Positions 8,311 through 21,419 of a stretch of 64,000 nucleotides of DNA are shown piece by piece. The notes under the pieces are model-generated. The model was given only the letters and a program-made list of their open reading frames with translations, had not been told where the DNA came from and did not search any database. The translations under genes and the position numbers were made by a program. Positions within the stretch are counted from its first letter, which is position 1. Every line of letters starts with the position of its first letter. Source of the stretch: Conexibacter sp. S30A1 (GTDB lineage: Bacteria > Actinomycetota > Thermoleophilia > Solirubrobacterales > Solirubrobacteraceae); the NCBI RefSeq assembly GCF_023330665.1, contig NZ_CP097127.1, forward strand, positions 2,480,001-2,544,000, given 5' to 3'.

Positions 8311-9900
8311 CTACGCAACGTCATCATGTATACCCGCCATGGCGCGGGTTTCCTCGAAGACCTCGAGCAGCGGCCCCCAGCCCATTATGACCGCTGCGAG
8401 CAGCGCGCCGGGCAGCTCGCCGACCAGGGGGTGGGCTCCGCTGGCCCCCACGGCCACCACCAGCCCCACCGACCACATGGCCGCCAGCATCAGGTCCAGC
8501 AGCGGGAAGCGGCGGGTGCGTAGTAGCGGCGCGACCGCCGCCGCCAGCGCCCATGCGGCGAGCGCCAGCAGCGCGCGCGGGTCGCTTGGCGGGATCCGTG
8601 CCGGTAGCCAGTAGAGGTTGTGGCCGCTCAGGCGTCCGGCGATCACCAGCCCGCACAGCGCCCCGGCGCCCAGGAGGGCGCGCTGCCACCAGTGCCCGGC
8701 GAGTTTTGCCACGAGCGCCGGCAACGCGCCCGCCAGCCCGACCACACCGAGCGCCACCCCTGAGAGGAGCACGCCGGCAAGCGGCACCACGAGCGTGACC
8801 AGCGCGACCACCACCGCCACCAGCGCCGGCTCAAAGGGTGGGCGCGTCCACAGCGCCGTGACCAGCCATGCCGCCCCGAGGCCGGCGGCGGCGGCGTTGA
8901 GCGCCCGCCCGAACCACTCCAGGCGCATGACGGTTGTCAGACCCAAGCGCAGCCCGCTGGCACTCGAGCCGGTCATCTGCAGTGTCGGCGCGCTGCCCTG
9001 TCGGCGCTCTATCCACTCCGGACCGGGCGCGTCACGAACCCAGGTCTCCTCGTCCTTGCCGCGCCACCCAGGGGCCACTACCCCAGGCGTGTCATCGGCC
9101 TGATCCAGGCAGGCGAGCAGCGTGGCGCGCAGGTCAAGCAGGCTGCCGCGCTGCTCGGGGCGCACGCGCAGGGCGGTGTCGATACCGGCCGCCAGCCGGC
9201 GCGGCAGGTCTCGCCGCTGCCGACGCAGCGGCGGCAGCGGGGCGCTGTCTCGCCGGCGACTCGTGCCGGCCCGTGGATTGACACCGCTCAGCGCCTCGTA
9301 GAGGATGAGCGCGAGCGAATAGAGGTCCGCGTGAGGCCCGCTGGTGCCGTCACAGGCCTGTTCGGGCGCCATGTACGCGAGCGTCCCGACGATATCCCCG
9401 GTCCGTGTCAGCGCCGCCGCACCGATGACATGGGCGACCCCGAAGTCGGTCAGTTTCGCGCTTTCGCCGAGCCCAGGTCCGAGGCCTGCGGCCCGACCTC
9501 GGTGTGAGGGCACCAGCACGTTGGACGGCTTGACATCACGATGGATGACCCCCTGGGCATGAGCGTGACTGAGCGCCTCGCACAGCGCCACGCCGATCTC
9601 CAAAATCTCGCGATCCGACAGCATGCCCGCTTCGAGCAACCCCTCCAGCGTGCGGCCGCGCACGAGCTCGGAGACCAGGTAGGCGCCGTCGTCGTCAACC
9701 GCAGCCTCATAGAGGGTGACGATCGCGGGATGCTGCAGGCGCGCGGCAGCGCGGGCCTCCCGCTCGAAGCGAGCATGGATCACGTGCTCACGGTCGAGCA
9801 CCTTGACCGCCACCTCTCGGTCCAGACGCTCGTCGCGGGCCGACCAGACGGTGCCAAAGGCTCCTCTTCCCAGGCGCCGGACGAGTCGGTAGCGCCCCAT
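8311..9900 (-). CDS. Ser/Thr protein kinase with a polytopic membrane C-terminal domain
   Basis: About 529 residues from the ATG at 9900; a GTG at 9981 is an alternative, and neither has a clear Shine-Dalgarno sequence. Residues 1-265 are a kinase domain: GRGAFGTVW, VAVKVLD, IHRDVKPSNV, TDFGVAHV and GTLAYMAPEQ. After a linker the last 200 residues are strongly hydrophobic, with roughly five or six helices, and no extracytoplasmic sensor domain is recognisable. It heads the fhaA-fhaB-pstP-rodA-pbpA-pknB operon, 59 nt upstream of fhaA, where many actinobacteria have no kinase, and may functionally replace PknA. The membrane half is not a PASTA, NHL or other family I recognise. Confidence 0.85.
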   Translation of the reverse strand: MGRYRLVRRLGRGAFGTVWSARDERLDREVAVKVLDREHVIHARFEREARAAARLQHPAIVTLYEAAVDDDGAYLVSELVRGRTLEGLLEAGMLSDREILEIGVALCEALSHAHAQGVIHRDVKPSNVLVPSHRGRAAGLGPGLGESAKLTDFGVAHVIGAAALTRTGDIVGTLAYMAPEQACDGTSGPHADLYSLALILYEALSGVNPRAGTSRRRDSAPLPPLRRQRRDLPRRLAAGIDTALRVRPEQRGSLLDLRATLLACLDQADDTPGVVAPGWRGKDEETWVRDAPGPEWIERRQGSAPTLQMTGSSASGLRLGLTTVMRLEWFGRALNAAAAGLGAAWLVTALWTRPPFEPALVAVVVALVTLVVPLAGVLLSGVALGVVGLAGALPALVAKLAGHWWQRALLGAGALCGLVIAGRLSGHNLYWLPARIPPSDPRALLALAAWALAAAVAPLLRTRRFPLLDLMLAAMWSVGLVVAVGASGAHPLVGELPGALLAAVIMGWGPLLEVFEETRAMAGIHDDVA

Positions 9901-10132
9901 CAACAGCGCGCCGCGCGCGGTCGCCCCGCCGGTCCTGGGAGGCTCGCCCAAATGCTCGGTGGGAAGCTGGCTCGCGCTCACGTGAAGATGAAGTTCGCAA
10001 CGCGCGGCGGAGTCCCTGCCCGCAATAGCGGCGGAAGTTCGCCTGCACGGCCGCTTGCGTACTTGTCTACGGGCGGAGTGAGCCGCTATTACTGGGGGCC
10101 GCTTAGAGATCGCCCAAAGGAGCAGGGAGGAA
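9901..10132. promoter_or_regulatory. Divergent promoter region between kinase operon and secreted protein gene
   Basis: 232 nt separate two divergent genes. On the plus side AAGGAG (10117-10122) and GGAGG (10126-10130) precede the GTG start of the next gene. TATTACT near 10086 could be a -10 for the plus strand; its complement TAATAG could serve the minus strand. No confident -35 is visible. Confidence 0.35.
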
Positions 10133-11338
10133 GTGTCGTTCTTCGACGAGGCCGACGAGCCGCAGCCGGTTGCAGGCGACGCGCCGGGCCGCCCGCGTGG
10201 CGCCGCGCGTGCGAGCGCGGCCAGGCGGCGGCCCCGCGGCGGCGGCCGACCCCCGGGCGGTCGACCGCCCGGGGGTCGGCCGCCGGGCGGACCGGGGCGA
10301 CGCGGCACCGGCAGGCGGTCGACAGCGGCCAGTCACCACCACCGCGAGATCCAGACTCGGCGGCTGGTGGCGAGTGTGGTCGTGGTCGTCGTCGTGCTCG
10401 CCATGGCGCTCCTGATTCACAGCTGCGACAGCAGTCAGACGACCAGCGCACTGAAGAACTACAACGCCAGCGTCTACAACCTGATCAACCAGTCCGACGC
10501 CACCGGCTCGAGAGTCTTCCAGACCCTGACCGGGGGCAATCTCGCCACGCTGAACCTCGCCCCCGAGGTCACCCAGGCGCGCGCGCAGTTGCGCCAGGCG
10601 CAGCGACTTAGCGTGCCCAGCGGGATGGCGGACGCTCAGGGCTCACTTGTGCAGGTGATGCAGCTGCGCGTCGCCGGAATTCACATGATCGCCGCACACG
10701 TGCAACAGGCGGCAAGCGTCAGCACCAGCCAGGACGCGGTCTACGACATCTCGGTGGGCACCTCTGAGCTCTACAGCTCGGACGTCATCTACAAGGAGTT
10801 CGTGACAACCGCCATCGCCTCCGCACTGCACGCGGACGGGATCGCGGTCGGCTCCGGCAGTGGCCAGCAGCCGATCAACCCCGGCCAGGTGGTACCGGAT
10901 CTCGGCTGGCTGGAGAGCACCTGGATCGCCACCAAGATCGGCGCCGACCTCTCGACACAGGCCGCCAACGCCAACAACAACCAGCCCGGCCTGCACGGCG
11001 ACGCGCTCAACTACGTGACCGTGGACGGCACCCAGTTGGTCGCAGGCGTGAGCAACACGATCCCGGCTCGCAGGGCTCGCAGATGGGTGCTGAACGTCAC
11101 CAACACGGGCAACTACGACGAGTTAGACGTCGGCTGCTCGGTGCACATCGTCGGCGCGGGCATCGCCGGCAGCGCACGGATCCCCGTGACGATCCCGAGC
11201 CGGGCCACGAACTGCACCGTGCTGCTTGCCTCGCTGCCCAAGCCAGGCACCTACACGGTCACCGCCCGGATCAGCCGCGTGCCCCGCCAAACCAGCACCA
11301 CAAGTGACGTGATCAGCTACTCGGTCACGTTCAACTGA
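10133..11338 (+). CDS. Membrane-anchored extracytoplasmic protein of unknown function
   Basis: 401 residues starting at a GTG with GGAGG immediately upstream. An unstructured Arg/Gly/Pro-rich N-terminus (about 20-75, repeats of GRPPG) precedes one transmembrane helix (about 80-100) ending HSCDSS. A mostly helical region follows (about 105-240), then a C-terminal beta-rich domain with conserved-looking VLNVTNTGNYDELDVGCSV and PGTYTVTARI, resembling a CARDB/Ig-like fold. I do not recognise a named family. Position opposite the kinase operon and the extracytoplasmic topology make a cell-wall role plausible but unproven. Its N-terminal coding sequence contains a perfect palindrome. Confidence 0.8.
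   Translation: MSFFDEADEPQPVAGDAPGRPRGAARASAARRRPRGGGRPPGGRPPGGRPPGGPGRRGTGRRSTAASHHHREIQTRRLVASVVVVVVVLAMALLIHSCDSSQTTSALKNYNASVYNLINQSDATGSRVFQTLTGGNLATLNLAPEVTQARAQLRQAQRLSVPSGMADAQGSLVQVMQLRVAGIHMIAAHVQQAASVSTSQDAVYDISVGTSELYSSDVIYKEFVTTAIASALHADGIAVGSGSGQQPINPGQVVPDLGWLESTWIATKIGADLSTQAANANNNQPGLHGDALNYVTVDGTQLVAGVSNTIPARRARRWVLNVTNTGNYDELDVGCSVHIVGAGIAGSARIPVTIPSRATNCTVLLASLPKPGTYTVTARISRVPRQTSTTSDVISYSVTFN
10240..10285. repeat. 46-bp perfect palindrome inside a coding sequence
   Basis: The 20-nt arm at 10241-10260 is followed by TCGA and then its exact reverse complement at 10265-10284; one further C/G pair extends it to 10240-10285. It encodes part of the GRPPGG repeats of the membrane-anchored protein. 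No mismatch interrupts the arms. Confidence 0.95.
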
Positions 11339-11339
11339 C

Positions 11340-11365
11340 GGGCGGCGGCCCGCTGGCCGCCGCCC
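11340..11365 (+). terminator. Hairpin terminator after the secreted protein gene
   Basis: GGGCGGCGGCC (11340-11350), loop CGCT, GGCCGCCGCCC (11355-11365): an 11-bp perfect stem just after the stop codon. It has no U-tract, as is common in GC-rich actinobacteria. Confidence 0.6.
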
Positions 11366-11402
11366 GCGCTGACGCGCTGCGTTACTCCATCGATCGGGGG
11401 CT

Positions 11403-11408
11403 TATATT
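11403..11408 (+). promoter_or_regulatory. -10 box TATATT for a leaderless transcript
   Basis: TATATT lies 7 nt before a GTG at 11416. No Shine-Dalgarno sequence precedes that GTG, so the mRNA probably begins at or next to the start codon. Confidence 0.5.
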
Positions 11409-11415
11409 GAGATCC

Positions 11416-11949
11416 GTGAGCAGCCTCGACACCACCACGGGCATCGTCGCCGTCGCCGCGGCTGCCGTGGCGGTCGTCGCGGTGGGCTGGTCGATCGGCC
11501 TCACCCTGGCACTGCGCCGGATCCGCGCTGCACAGCGGGCGGTGCTCGGCGACAGCAGGCGTGATCTCGTCACCCATGCCGCACAGCTGCAGGCTGCGTT
11601 TGACTCGCTGGCACAGTACGTGGAGGACTTCGGCACACGCCTCGACCACCGCATGGACCAGGCGGAGCGGCGGCTTGACGGGACCTTCGCGCACCGCGCG
11701 CTGATCCGCTACGACGCCTATGGCGAGATGTCGGGCCGTCAGTCGACTTCGATCGCGTTGCTCGACGCCACGCAGTCGGGGATCGTGCTCTCCTCGATTC
11801 ACCACCGCGACACGGCCAGGCTCTACACCAAGCAGATCCGCAATGGTCAGCCGGAGTTCGAGCTCTCACCGGAGGAGAGCGAGGCGGTGCGGGTCGCATT
11901 GGCCAGCGGTGGCGTTCACGCGGGCCGTCAGGGCACGGCGGCAAGCTAG
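11416..11949 (+). CDS. DUF4446 family membrane-anchored protein
   Basis: About 177 residues. One N-terminal transmembrane helix (IVAVAAAAVAVVAVGWSIG) is followed by a coiled-coil-like stretch and the DUF4446 core: ALIRYDAYGEMSGRQS, SIALLDATQSGIVLSSI, LYTKQI and LSPEESEAV. The function of the family is unknown; it is widespread in Actinobacteria and Firmicutes, often near parAB or serS. The GTG at 11416 is chosen over the TTG at 11407 because a TATATT box lies directly upstream. The stop codon abuts the pheA start, so the two form an operon. Confidence 0.85.
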   Translation: MSSLDTTTGIVAVAAAAVAVVAVGWSIGLTLALRRIRAAQRAVLGDSRRDLVTHAAQLQAAFDSLAQYVEDFGTRLDHRMDQAERRLDGTFAHRALIRYDAYGEMSGRQSTSIALLDATQSGIVLSSIHHRDTARLYTKQIRNGQPEFELSPEESEAVRVALASGGVHAGRQGTAAS

Positions 11950-12813
11950 TTGACGCTGCGGGTCGCCTACCTGGGTCCAGAGGGGACCTTCACACAGGCT
12001 GCGGCACTGAGCGCACCCGGCTCGCACGAGCTCCAGCTCGAGGCGCGCGAGACGATCCACGACACGGTCCTGGCCGTAACCGACGGCAGCGCTGAGCGCG
12101 CCGTGGTGCCGATCGAGAACTCGCTCGAGGGTTCGGTCAACGTAACCCTCGACGCGCTGGTTTTCGATGCGGAGGACGTGCGGATCGTGGGCGAGACCGT
12201 GCTTGGCATCGAGCAATGCCTGATCGCCCAGCGGCCGCTCGAGCTCGATCAGATCGAGGTCGTGATCTCGCACCCGCAGGCCACCGCCCAGTGCCGACGC
12301 TTCATCCGCACCCGCCTGCCGCAGGCGAGGGTGATGACCGCCAGCTCCACGGCGGAGGCGGTCCGGCTCGTGACCGAACGGATTCGCCACCGCTGGGCCG
12401 CGATCGGCACCCGTCTGGCGGCCGAGCTCTACGGCTGTGCCGTGCTCGAGACCGGTATCGAGGACGTGCTCGGCAACCAGACGCGCTTCGTCTGGCTGGC
12501 GCCGGCCGGGACGACACCTGGCGTGCCCGGCCTGCCGGTCCGTGCGGACACAGCCTGGAAGACGGCGATCGTCTTCTGGGGACCCGGCACCGATTCGCCC
12601 GGGTGGCTGGTGAGCTGCCTGTCTGAGCTGGCCTTCCGCGGCGTGAATCTGACACGCATCGAGTCGCGACCGCTGCGCGCCGGCCTCGGCCAGTACATGT
12701 TCTTTGCCGACCTGGACGGCCGCGAGGCCGACGCGATGGTGACCGACGCGCTCGCGGGCCTGCGCGGCCGCGTCAACGTTCTGCGGACGCTCGGCTCTTT
12801 CCCGGTGGCGTGA
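11950..12813 (+). CDS. pheA: Prephenate dehydratase
   Basis: Converts prephenate to phenylpyruvate in phenylalanine synthesis. 287 residues: a catalytic domain (about 1-185) opening YLGPEGTFTQAA, with PIENSLEGSVN and the TRF triad in NQTRFVWL, then a C-terminal ACT domain (about 195-285) with the phenylalanine-binding ESRP motif in LTRIESRPLR. Feedback inhibition by phenylalanine is expected from that motif. The start is TTG directly after the preceding TAG. The last 41 nt overlap the 3' end of the convergent GGDEF-EAL gene. Confidence 0.95.
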   Translation: MTLRVAYLGPEGTFTQAAALSAPGSHELQLEARETIHDTVLAVTDGSAERAVVPIENSLEGSVNVTLDALVFDAEDVRIVGETVLGIEQCLIAQRPLELDQIEVVISHPQATAQCRRFIRTRLPQARVMTASSTAEAVRLVTERIRHRWAAIGTRLAAELYGCAVLETGIEDVLGNQTRFVWLAPAGTTPGVPGLPVRADTAWKTAIVFWGPGTDSPGWLVSCLSELAFRGVNLTRIESRPLRAGLGQYMFFADLDGREADAMVTDALAGLRGRVNVLRTLGSFPVA

Positions 12814-14650
12814 GCGCAGCGGTCTGCGCGAGGAACTCCTGACAACGAGCGGCCGTCATCGGGCTGGCGAACAGATAGCCCTGGCCGATGTCGCAGCGCT
12901 CGGCCCGCAGCCGTGACAGCTGCGCCTCGTCCTCGATCCCCTCCGCGATCGTCTCGATGCCAAGCGCCCGCCCAAGCTCGACGAAGGTGCGAATGAGCGC
13001 GTCACGCTGGCGTCCGCCCTCGAACTGCGAGATGAACGAACGATCGATCTTGAGCTCATCGACCGGGAAGCGCTGCAGGTAGGCCAGGGACGAGTAGCCG
13101 GTCCCGAAGTCGTCGATCGACAGGCGCACGCCGAGAGCCTTGATCTCGTGCAGGCGCTCAGCGGTACGCTCGGCGTCGCGCATCAGCGCCGTTTCGGTGA
13201 TCTCGATCGTGAGCATCGCGGGGTCAATCCCGCTCGACTCGAGCGCGGCAGCCACGTCGGCAAGGAAATCGTCGCGCTCCAACTGCACCGCCGACACGTT
13301 CACCGCCACACCTATCTGGAGCCCCACGCGCACCCAGTCGGCGCAGCAGGCGCAGGCCTCTGACAGGACCCAGCGACCCACCTCGGCAATCAGGCCGGAC
13401 TGCTCGAGCACTGGCACGAACAGCTCGGGGCTGACCGGCATCTGGCCGCGGCGCTCCCAGCGCAGCAGCGCCTCCACTCTGACCGGCTTGAGCCCGTTCA
13501 AGGCGAACAGCGGCTGGTAGACGATATGCAGCTCCCGGTTCGCCACGGCGTCACGGAGCTCCAACTCGAGCTCGACGCGCGTCGACGCGGCATCCTGCAT
13601 GCCGCTCTCGAACACCAGGTAGCGATTGCGGCCCGATAGCTTCGCCCGGGACATCGCGATGTCAGCGTCGCGCAGCAGATCCTGGGCGCCGCGACCATCG
13701 GCGACCGCGATTCCGATGCTGGCGGTCAGGGTGACCCGGCCGCCGGGGGCGGCGTCGATCTCAAAGGGCTGGCGCAGCGCGTCGAGCAGCCGTTCGGCGA
13801 CGAGCTCGGGGGCGACGGCGGGCACAGGCCCTTCGGTTAGGATCACGAACTCGTCGCCCCCCAGGCGACCGAGCGTGTCAACCTCCCGGATCGTGGACTC
13901 AAGCCGCGCCGCCACCAACCGCAGCAGGTCGTCTCCCGCCCGGTGACCAAGCCCGTCATTGACCGCCTTGAAGCCGTCCAGGTCGATGAACAATGCGGCG
14001 CAGAGGTGTGGTTCACGCCGACCACGCGCGATCAGCTGCTCGGTACGGTCGATGATCAGGGTACGGTTCGGCAGGCCCGTCAGCGGATCGTGGGTGGCCA
14101 TGAAAACGAGCTCCTGCTCGCGCCGGGCGAGTTCGTCGTCAACCAGGCTCCGCTCGCGCTCGAACGCCTCACACAGCCGCACGAGCGTCACATCAGCGGA
14201 GCGGCGGAGCATCCGGTGGACCTCGCGGCGAGCCTCGCGCCCCGCGTGAAGCTCGTCCGCGATCTCATCGAGCACTGAGCTGGTCGCATCACGCCAGCGC
14301 AGCGTGCGCTTGGTGATCTCGTGGAGCGGCGCCTCACGCTGGATCGCGAGCTGCCCAAAGATCACCGCCGCCTCGTCTCCCGTCTGGCGAGCGGCCGCTT
14401 CACCGTGCCCCGACAGCCACTGCGCGACCGCGTCGGTGGCAACCTGGATGACCCGCTGGATGCTCGCATGCGGAGCCGGCTCCAGCTGCAGCGAGCCGTC
14501 CCGGTTCAGAGCCTCGCTGCGCCGCTCCACCTCGCCTCGGCGCTCACGCAGGCGGACGCCGATGGCCGCGACCTCTGCTGAGGTCTCGCCGCCCACGGTG
14601 GCTCCGACGTACGCGGAACCGTCTTTCTCCGTGGCCCGGACGTCATCCAT
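12773..14650 (-). CDS. GGDEF-EAL cyclic-di-GMP signalling protein
   Basis: 625 residues. The N-terminal 180 residues are helical and hydrophilic with no recognised sensor. A GGDEF domain follows (about 190-345) with THDPLTGLPNR, IDLDGFKAVND and an intact RLGGDEF. The EAL domain (about 360-610) has EALLRWER, NVSAVQL, IEITETALM, SIDDFGTGYSSLAYL and DELKIDRSF. Both active-site signatures look intact, so it may be a bifunctional diguanylate cyclase/phosphodiesterase. No membrane helix is seen, so it is likely cytoplasmic. It is convergent with pheA and ends inside its last codons. Confidence 0.93.
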   Translation of the reverse strand: MDDVRATEKDGSAYVGATVGGETSAEVAAIGVRLRERRGEVERRSEALNRDGSLQLEPAPHASIQRVIQVATDAVAQWLSGHGEAAARQTGDEAAVIFGQLAIQREAPLHEITKRTLRWRDATSSVLDEIADELHAGREARREVHRMLRRSADVTLVRLCEAFERERSLVDDELARREQELVFMATHDPLTGLPNRTLIIDRTEQLIARGRREPHLCAALFIDLDGFKAVNDGLGHRAGDDLLRLVAARLESTIREVDTLGRLGGDEFVILTEGPVPAVAPELVAERLLDALRQPFEIDAAPGGRVTLTASIGIAVADGRGAQDLLRDADIAMSRAKLSGRNRYLVFESGMQDAASTRVELELELRDAVANRELHIVYQPLFALNGLKPVRVEALLRWERRGQMPVSPELFVPVLEQSGLIAEVGRWVLSEACACCADWVRVGLQIGVAVNVSAVQLERDDFLADVAAALESSGIDPAMLTIEITETALMRDAERTAERLHEIKALGVRLSIDDFGTGYSSLAYLQRFPVDELKIDRSFISQFEGGRQRDALIRTFVELGRALGIETIAEGIEDEAQLSRLRAERCDIGQGYLFASPMTAARCQEFLAQTAALTPPGKSRASAER

Positions 14651-14846
14651 GCGTAGACAACCTCCTTGGTCGCATTCCGTGAGCAGATCGCTCCTGCTCG
14701 CACAATCGGCCGATTGGCCACAAGCCTTGAATCCGTCAACCGGCGCTGCCGCTGGCCGGCCGCCTTGCGGCGCAGCGCGGGACCCGGCTCGGGAAGATGC
14801 TCGGGTCGAACACGGGGCACCGCGGCTGGCTCATCCGCGCCGACGG

Positions 14847-14852
14847 TAGACT
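14847..14852 (+). promoter_or_regulatory. -10 box TAGACT upstream of the HNH gene
   Basis: TAGACT is followed after 9 nt by the GTG at 14862. The same hexamer and spacing recur before the zinc-finger gene at 31480, which suggests near-leaderless initiation in both cases. Confidence 0.4.
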
Positions 14853-14861
14853 TAGTTGCGA

Positions 14862-15446
14862 GTGATCGAGTCGCCAATACCCGACCAAGCCCGGTCCGCG
14901 TCGCTCGCTGAGCACCACCGACGCGGACCTGATGGTGGCCGGGTGCTCGTCTTGAATGCGACCTATGAGCCGATTCACGTCTGCACCGTGCGACGTGCCG
15001 TGGTCCTGCTGCTCAAGCAGAAGGCGGAGGTGGTGGAGGAGACCGGCAGGCTGCTGCACTCGGCCGCCGCCACGGTCACGCGGCCGGCCGTGATCCGGTT
15101 GGTCAGCTATGTGAAGATCCCGCGCGATCCGCACCGGCGCAAGATCACGCGCCGCGCGGTGTTCGCGCGTGATGACTGGACCTGTCAGTACTGCGGCTCG
15201 CGCACGCAGCTGACCGTGGACCACGTGGTCCCGCGCTCCAAGGGCGGCGGCTCGACCTGGGACAACATCGTCGCCGCCTGCGCTCCGTGCAACCGCCGCA
15301 AGGGCGACTCGCTGCCGCGCCAGGTCGGCATGACCCTGGCACGCTCGCCGCGCACACCCAGCCCGGAGGTGTTCGTGCAGGTCGCGAGCCCGACGATCCC
15401 GGCCACCTGGCGCCAGTACCTCGGGGTCGGGCCGCTCGCGGCCTGA
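14862..15446 (+). CDS. HNH endonuclease family protein
   Basis: About 194 residues from GTG 14862; TTG 14856 and GTG 14943 are alternatives. The N-terminal region, VLVLNATYEPIHVCTVRRAV, and the HNH core, CQYCGS, VDHVVPRSKGGGSTWDN and ACAPCNRRKGD, match the HNH endonuclease family ubiquitous in Actinobacteria. The histidine of DHV, the asparagine of WDN and four zinc-binding cysteines are present. The cellular role of this conserved stand-alone group is not established. A hairpin terminator and an unusual structured unit follow. Confidence 0.88.
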   Translation: MIESPIPDQARSASLAEHHRRGPDGGRVLVLNATYEPIHVCTVRRAVVLLLKQKAEVVEETGRLLHSAAATVTRPAVIRLVSYVKIPRDPHRRKITRRAVFARDDWTCQYCGSRTQLTVDHVVPRSKGGGSTWDNIVAACAPCNRRKGDSLPRQVGMTLARSPRTPSPEVFVQVASPTIPATWRQYLGVGPLAA

Positions 15447-15447
15447 A

Positions 15448-15473
15448 TGAGCGCCGCTTCCCAGCGGCGCTCA
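15448..15473 (+). terminator. Hairpin terminator after the HNH gene
   Basis: GAGCGCCGCT (15449-15458), loop TCCC, AGCGGCGCTC (15463-15472), with one extra T-A pair outside: an 11-bp perfect stem directly after the stop codon. Confidence 0.65.
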
Positions 15474-15551
15474 GGCTTCGCCCCCGCGACCGGCGAAAGG
15501 TGCCGCGCGGAGGTGTATCGTGTGCAGCACCAGAGAAAGGAGGTGGTCCAC

Positions 15552-15596
15552 CTGTCTGACAGTACTTGCGGGACCCTGGAGGTGTCCGGCCGCTAG
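15552..15596 (+). CDS. Possible 14-residue leader peptide
   Basis: CTG start 2 nt after a complete anti-16S Shine-Dalgarno match; encodes (M/L)SDSTCGTLEVSGR then TAG. The non-ATG start and very close spacing make translation uncertain. It is listed because the ribosome site is exceptionally long. Confidence 0.3.
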   Translation: MSDSTCGTLEVSGR

Positions 15597-15710
15597 GTCG
15601 GATGGCTGACCGCCCTGGGCGGAGTCCCACCGTGACACCACTGCACTGGCGCCGACCTGGTCCCTTCGGCGATGTTCGTGCCAGTCGCAGCGATGCCAGC
15701 CAGGCAGTTC

Positions 15711-15742
15711 TGAGGGGCGCCGTCTGACGACGGCGCCCCTCA
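15711..15742 (+). terminator. Strong hairpin terminator closing the small unit
   Basis: GAGGGGCGCCGTC (15712-15724), loop TGAC, GACGGCGCCCCTC (15729-15741), with a flanking T-A pair: a 14-bp perfect stem. Confidence 0.7.
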
Positions 15743-15807
15743 CTCGTATTGGACTGAGCGCCTCCGGCATCCACGCCGATGGCGACCACCGCGTCGTCGA
15801 CTGACCG

Positions 15808-15966
15808 ATGGGGATGGTCGCGATCCACTCGCCGGGCCTGATCGCCGCGGGCGAGGTCGTCTCTACCGTGCACCCGCGCGACGGCATAACCGACGCCGAG
15901 TGCGAGCGTGACGCCGGACTGGCGCGTGAAGATCGCAACCGGCTGCGGACGATCCTCGACGGCTGA
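15808..15966 (+). CDS. Possible small protein, 52 residues
   Basis: ATG at 15808 to TGA at 15964-15966. The product, beginning MGMVAIHSPGLIAAGEVV and ending RNRLRTILDG, is mildly acidic and has plausible amino acid composition, but there is no Shine-Dalgarno site. The same frame stays open upstream to a stop just before the ATG, so it could be the tail of a decayed larger gene. It ends 11 nt before the convergent gyrA stop. I do not recognise it. Confidence 0.25.
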   Translation: MGMVAIHSPGLIAAGEVVSTVHPRDGITDAECERDAGLAREDRNRLRTILDG

Positions 15967-15977
15967 CCGCCGGACGC

Positions 15978-18473
<2,496 letters not shown>

Positions 18474-18500
18474 CTGCAGTGGTTCCTTTCCGGCCCGGGA

Positions 18501-21038
<2,538 letters not shown>

Positions 21039-21419
21039 TCACGCGCGCGGGTTTTTCCCTGCATTTTGCCGTAAACTAAGGCCATCGTCAGTGCTCTTAA
21101 CAACGCACCGCAGGCGCGCTACAGAAGGTGCGCCCAGGCGCTCGTTGAGGCGCTCGATGACCGTCGCCGACTCAAGCGTCAGAGCGTCCGCGACCACCGC
21201 CTCACTACAGCCGACCGTCAGCACGCCGGCACGGATCCCGACAACGGTCGTGCGTTCGAGAATGTAGGGGCCGTGTTCGCCTAAAACCTCGCTCCAGGCG
21301 CTCGCGAGGTCCTCCCAGGCGGTTTGAGCGCGGCCGAGCTGCGAGCGGGGCTCCCAACCTGCCCGCGCCGCGCCGAGAGCCTGTGCGAGCGGTCGTGGAG
21401 AGCGCCTGTGAAAAGTCAT
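21039..21419 (-). CDS. dciA: DciA-type protein (DUF721), predicted helicase operator
   Basis: 126 residues. The segment AWEDLASAWSEVLGEHGPYILERT, then GVLTVGCSEAVVADALTLESATVIERLNERLG, matches the KH-like DciA/DUF721 domain. Family knowledge: DciA loads or activates the replicative helicase DnaB in most bacteria lacking DnaC/DnaI. The ATG at 21419 overlaps the recF stop by 4 nt (ATGA), so it is coupled to recF, the order seen in mycobacteria. The C-terminus after residue 105 looks disordered and basic. Confidence 0.88.
   Translation of the reverse strand: MTFHRRSPRPLAQALGAARAGWEPRSQLGRAQTAWEDLASAWSEVLGEHGPYILERTTVVGIRAGVLTVGCSEAVVADALTLESATVIERLNERLGAPSVARLRCVVKSTDDGLSLRQNAGKNPRA

Larger units (their letters stand above)
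15516..15742 (+). ncRNA. Candidate structured small transcript with full-length Shine-Dalgarno
   Basis: Between two terminator hairpins lies a compact unit. TATCGT (15516) could be a -10 box. AGAAAGGAGGTGGTCC (15534-15549) is complementary, with one wobble, to the entire 3' tail of 16S rRNA. It is followed by a 14-codon frame starting CTG at 15552 (LSDSTCGTLEVSGR, stop at 15596). GGTCC of the ribosome site can pair with GGACC at 15571-15575, and CTGTC can pair with GACAG between them. The unit ends in a 14-bp terminator at 15711-15742. It may be a short-peptide mRNA, a riboregulator or an anti-Shine-Dalgarno decoy. Confidence 0.5.
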
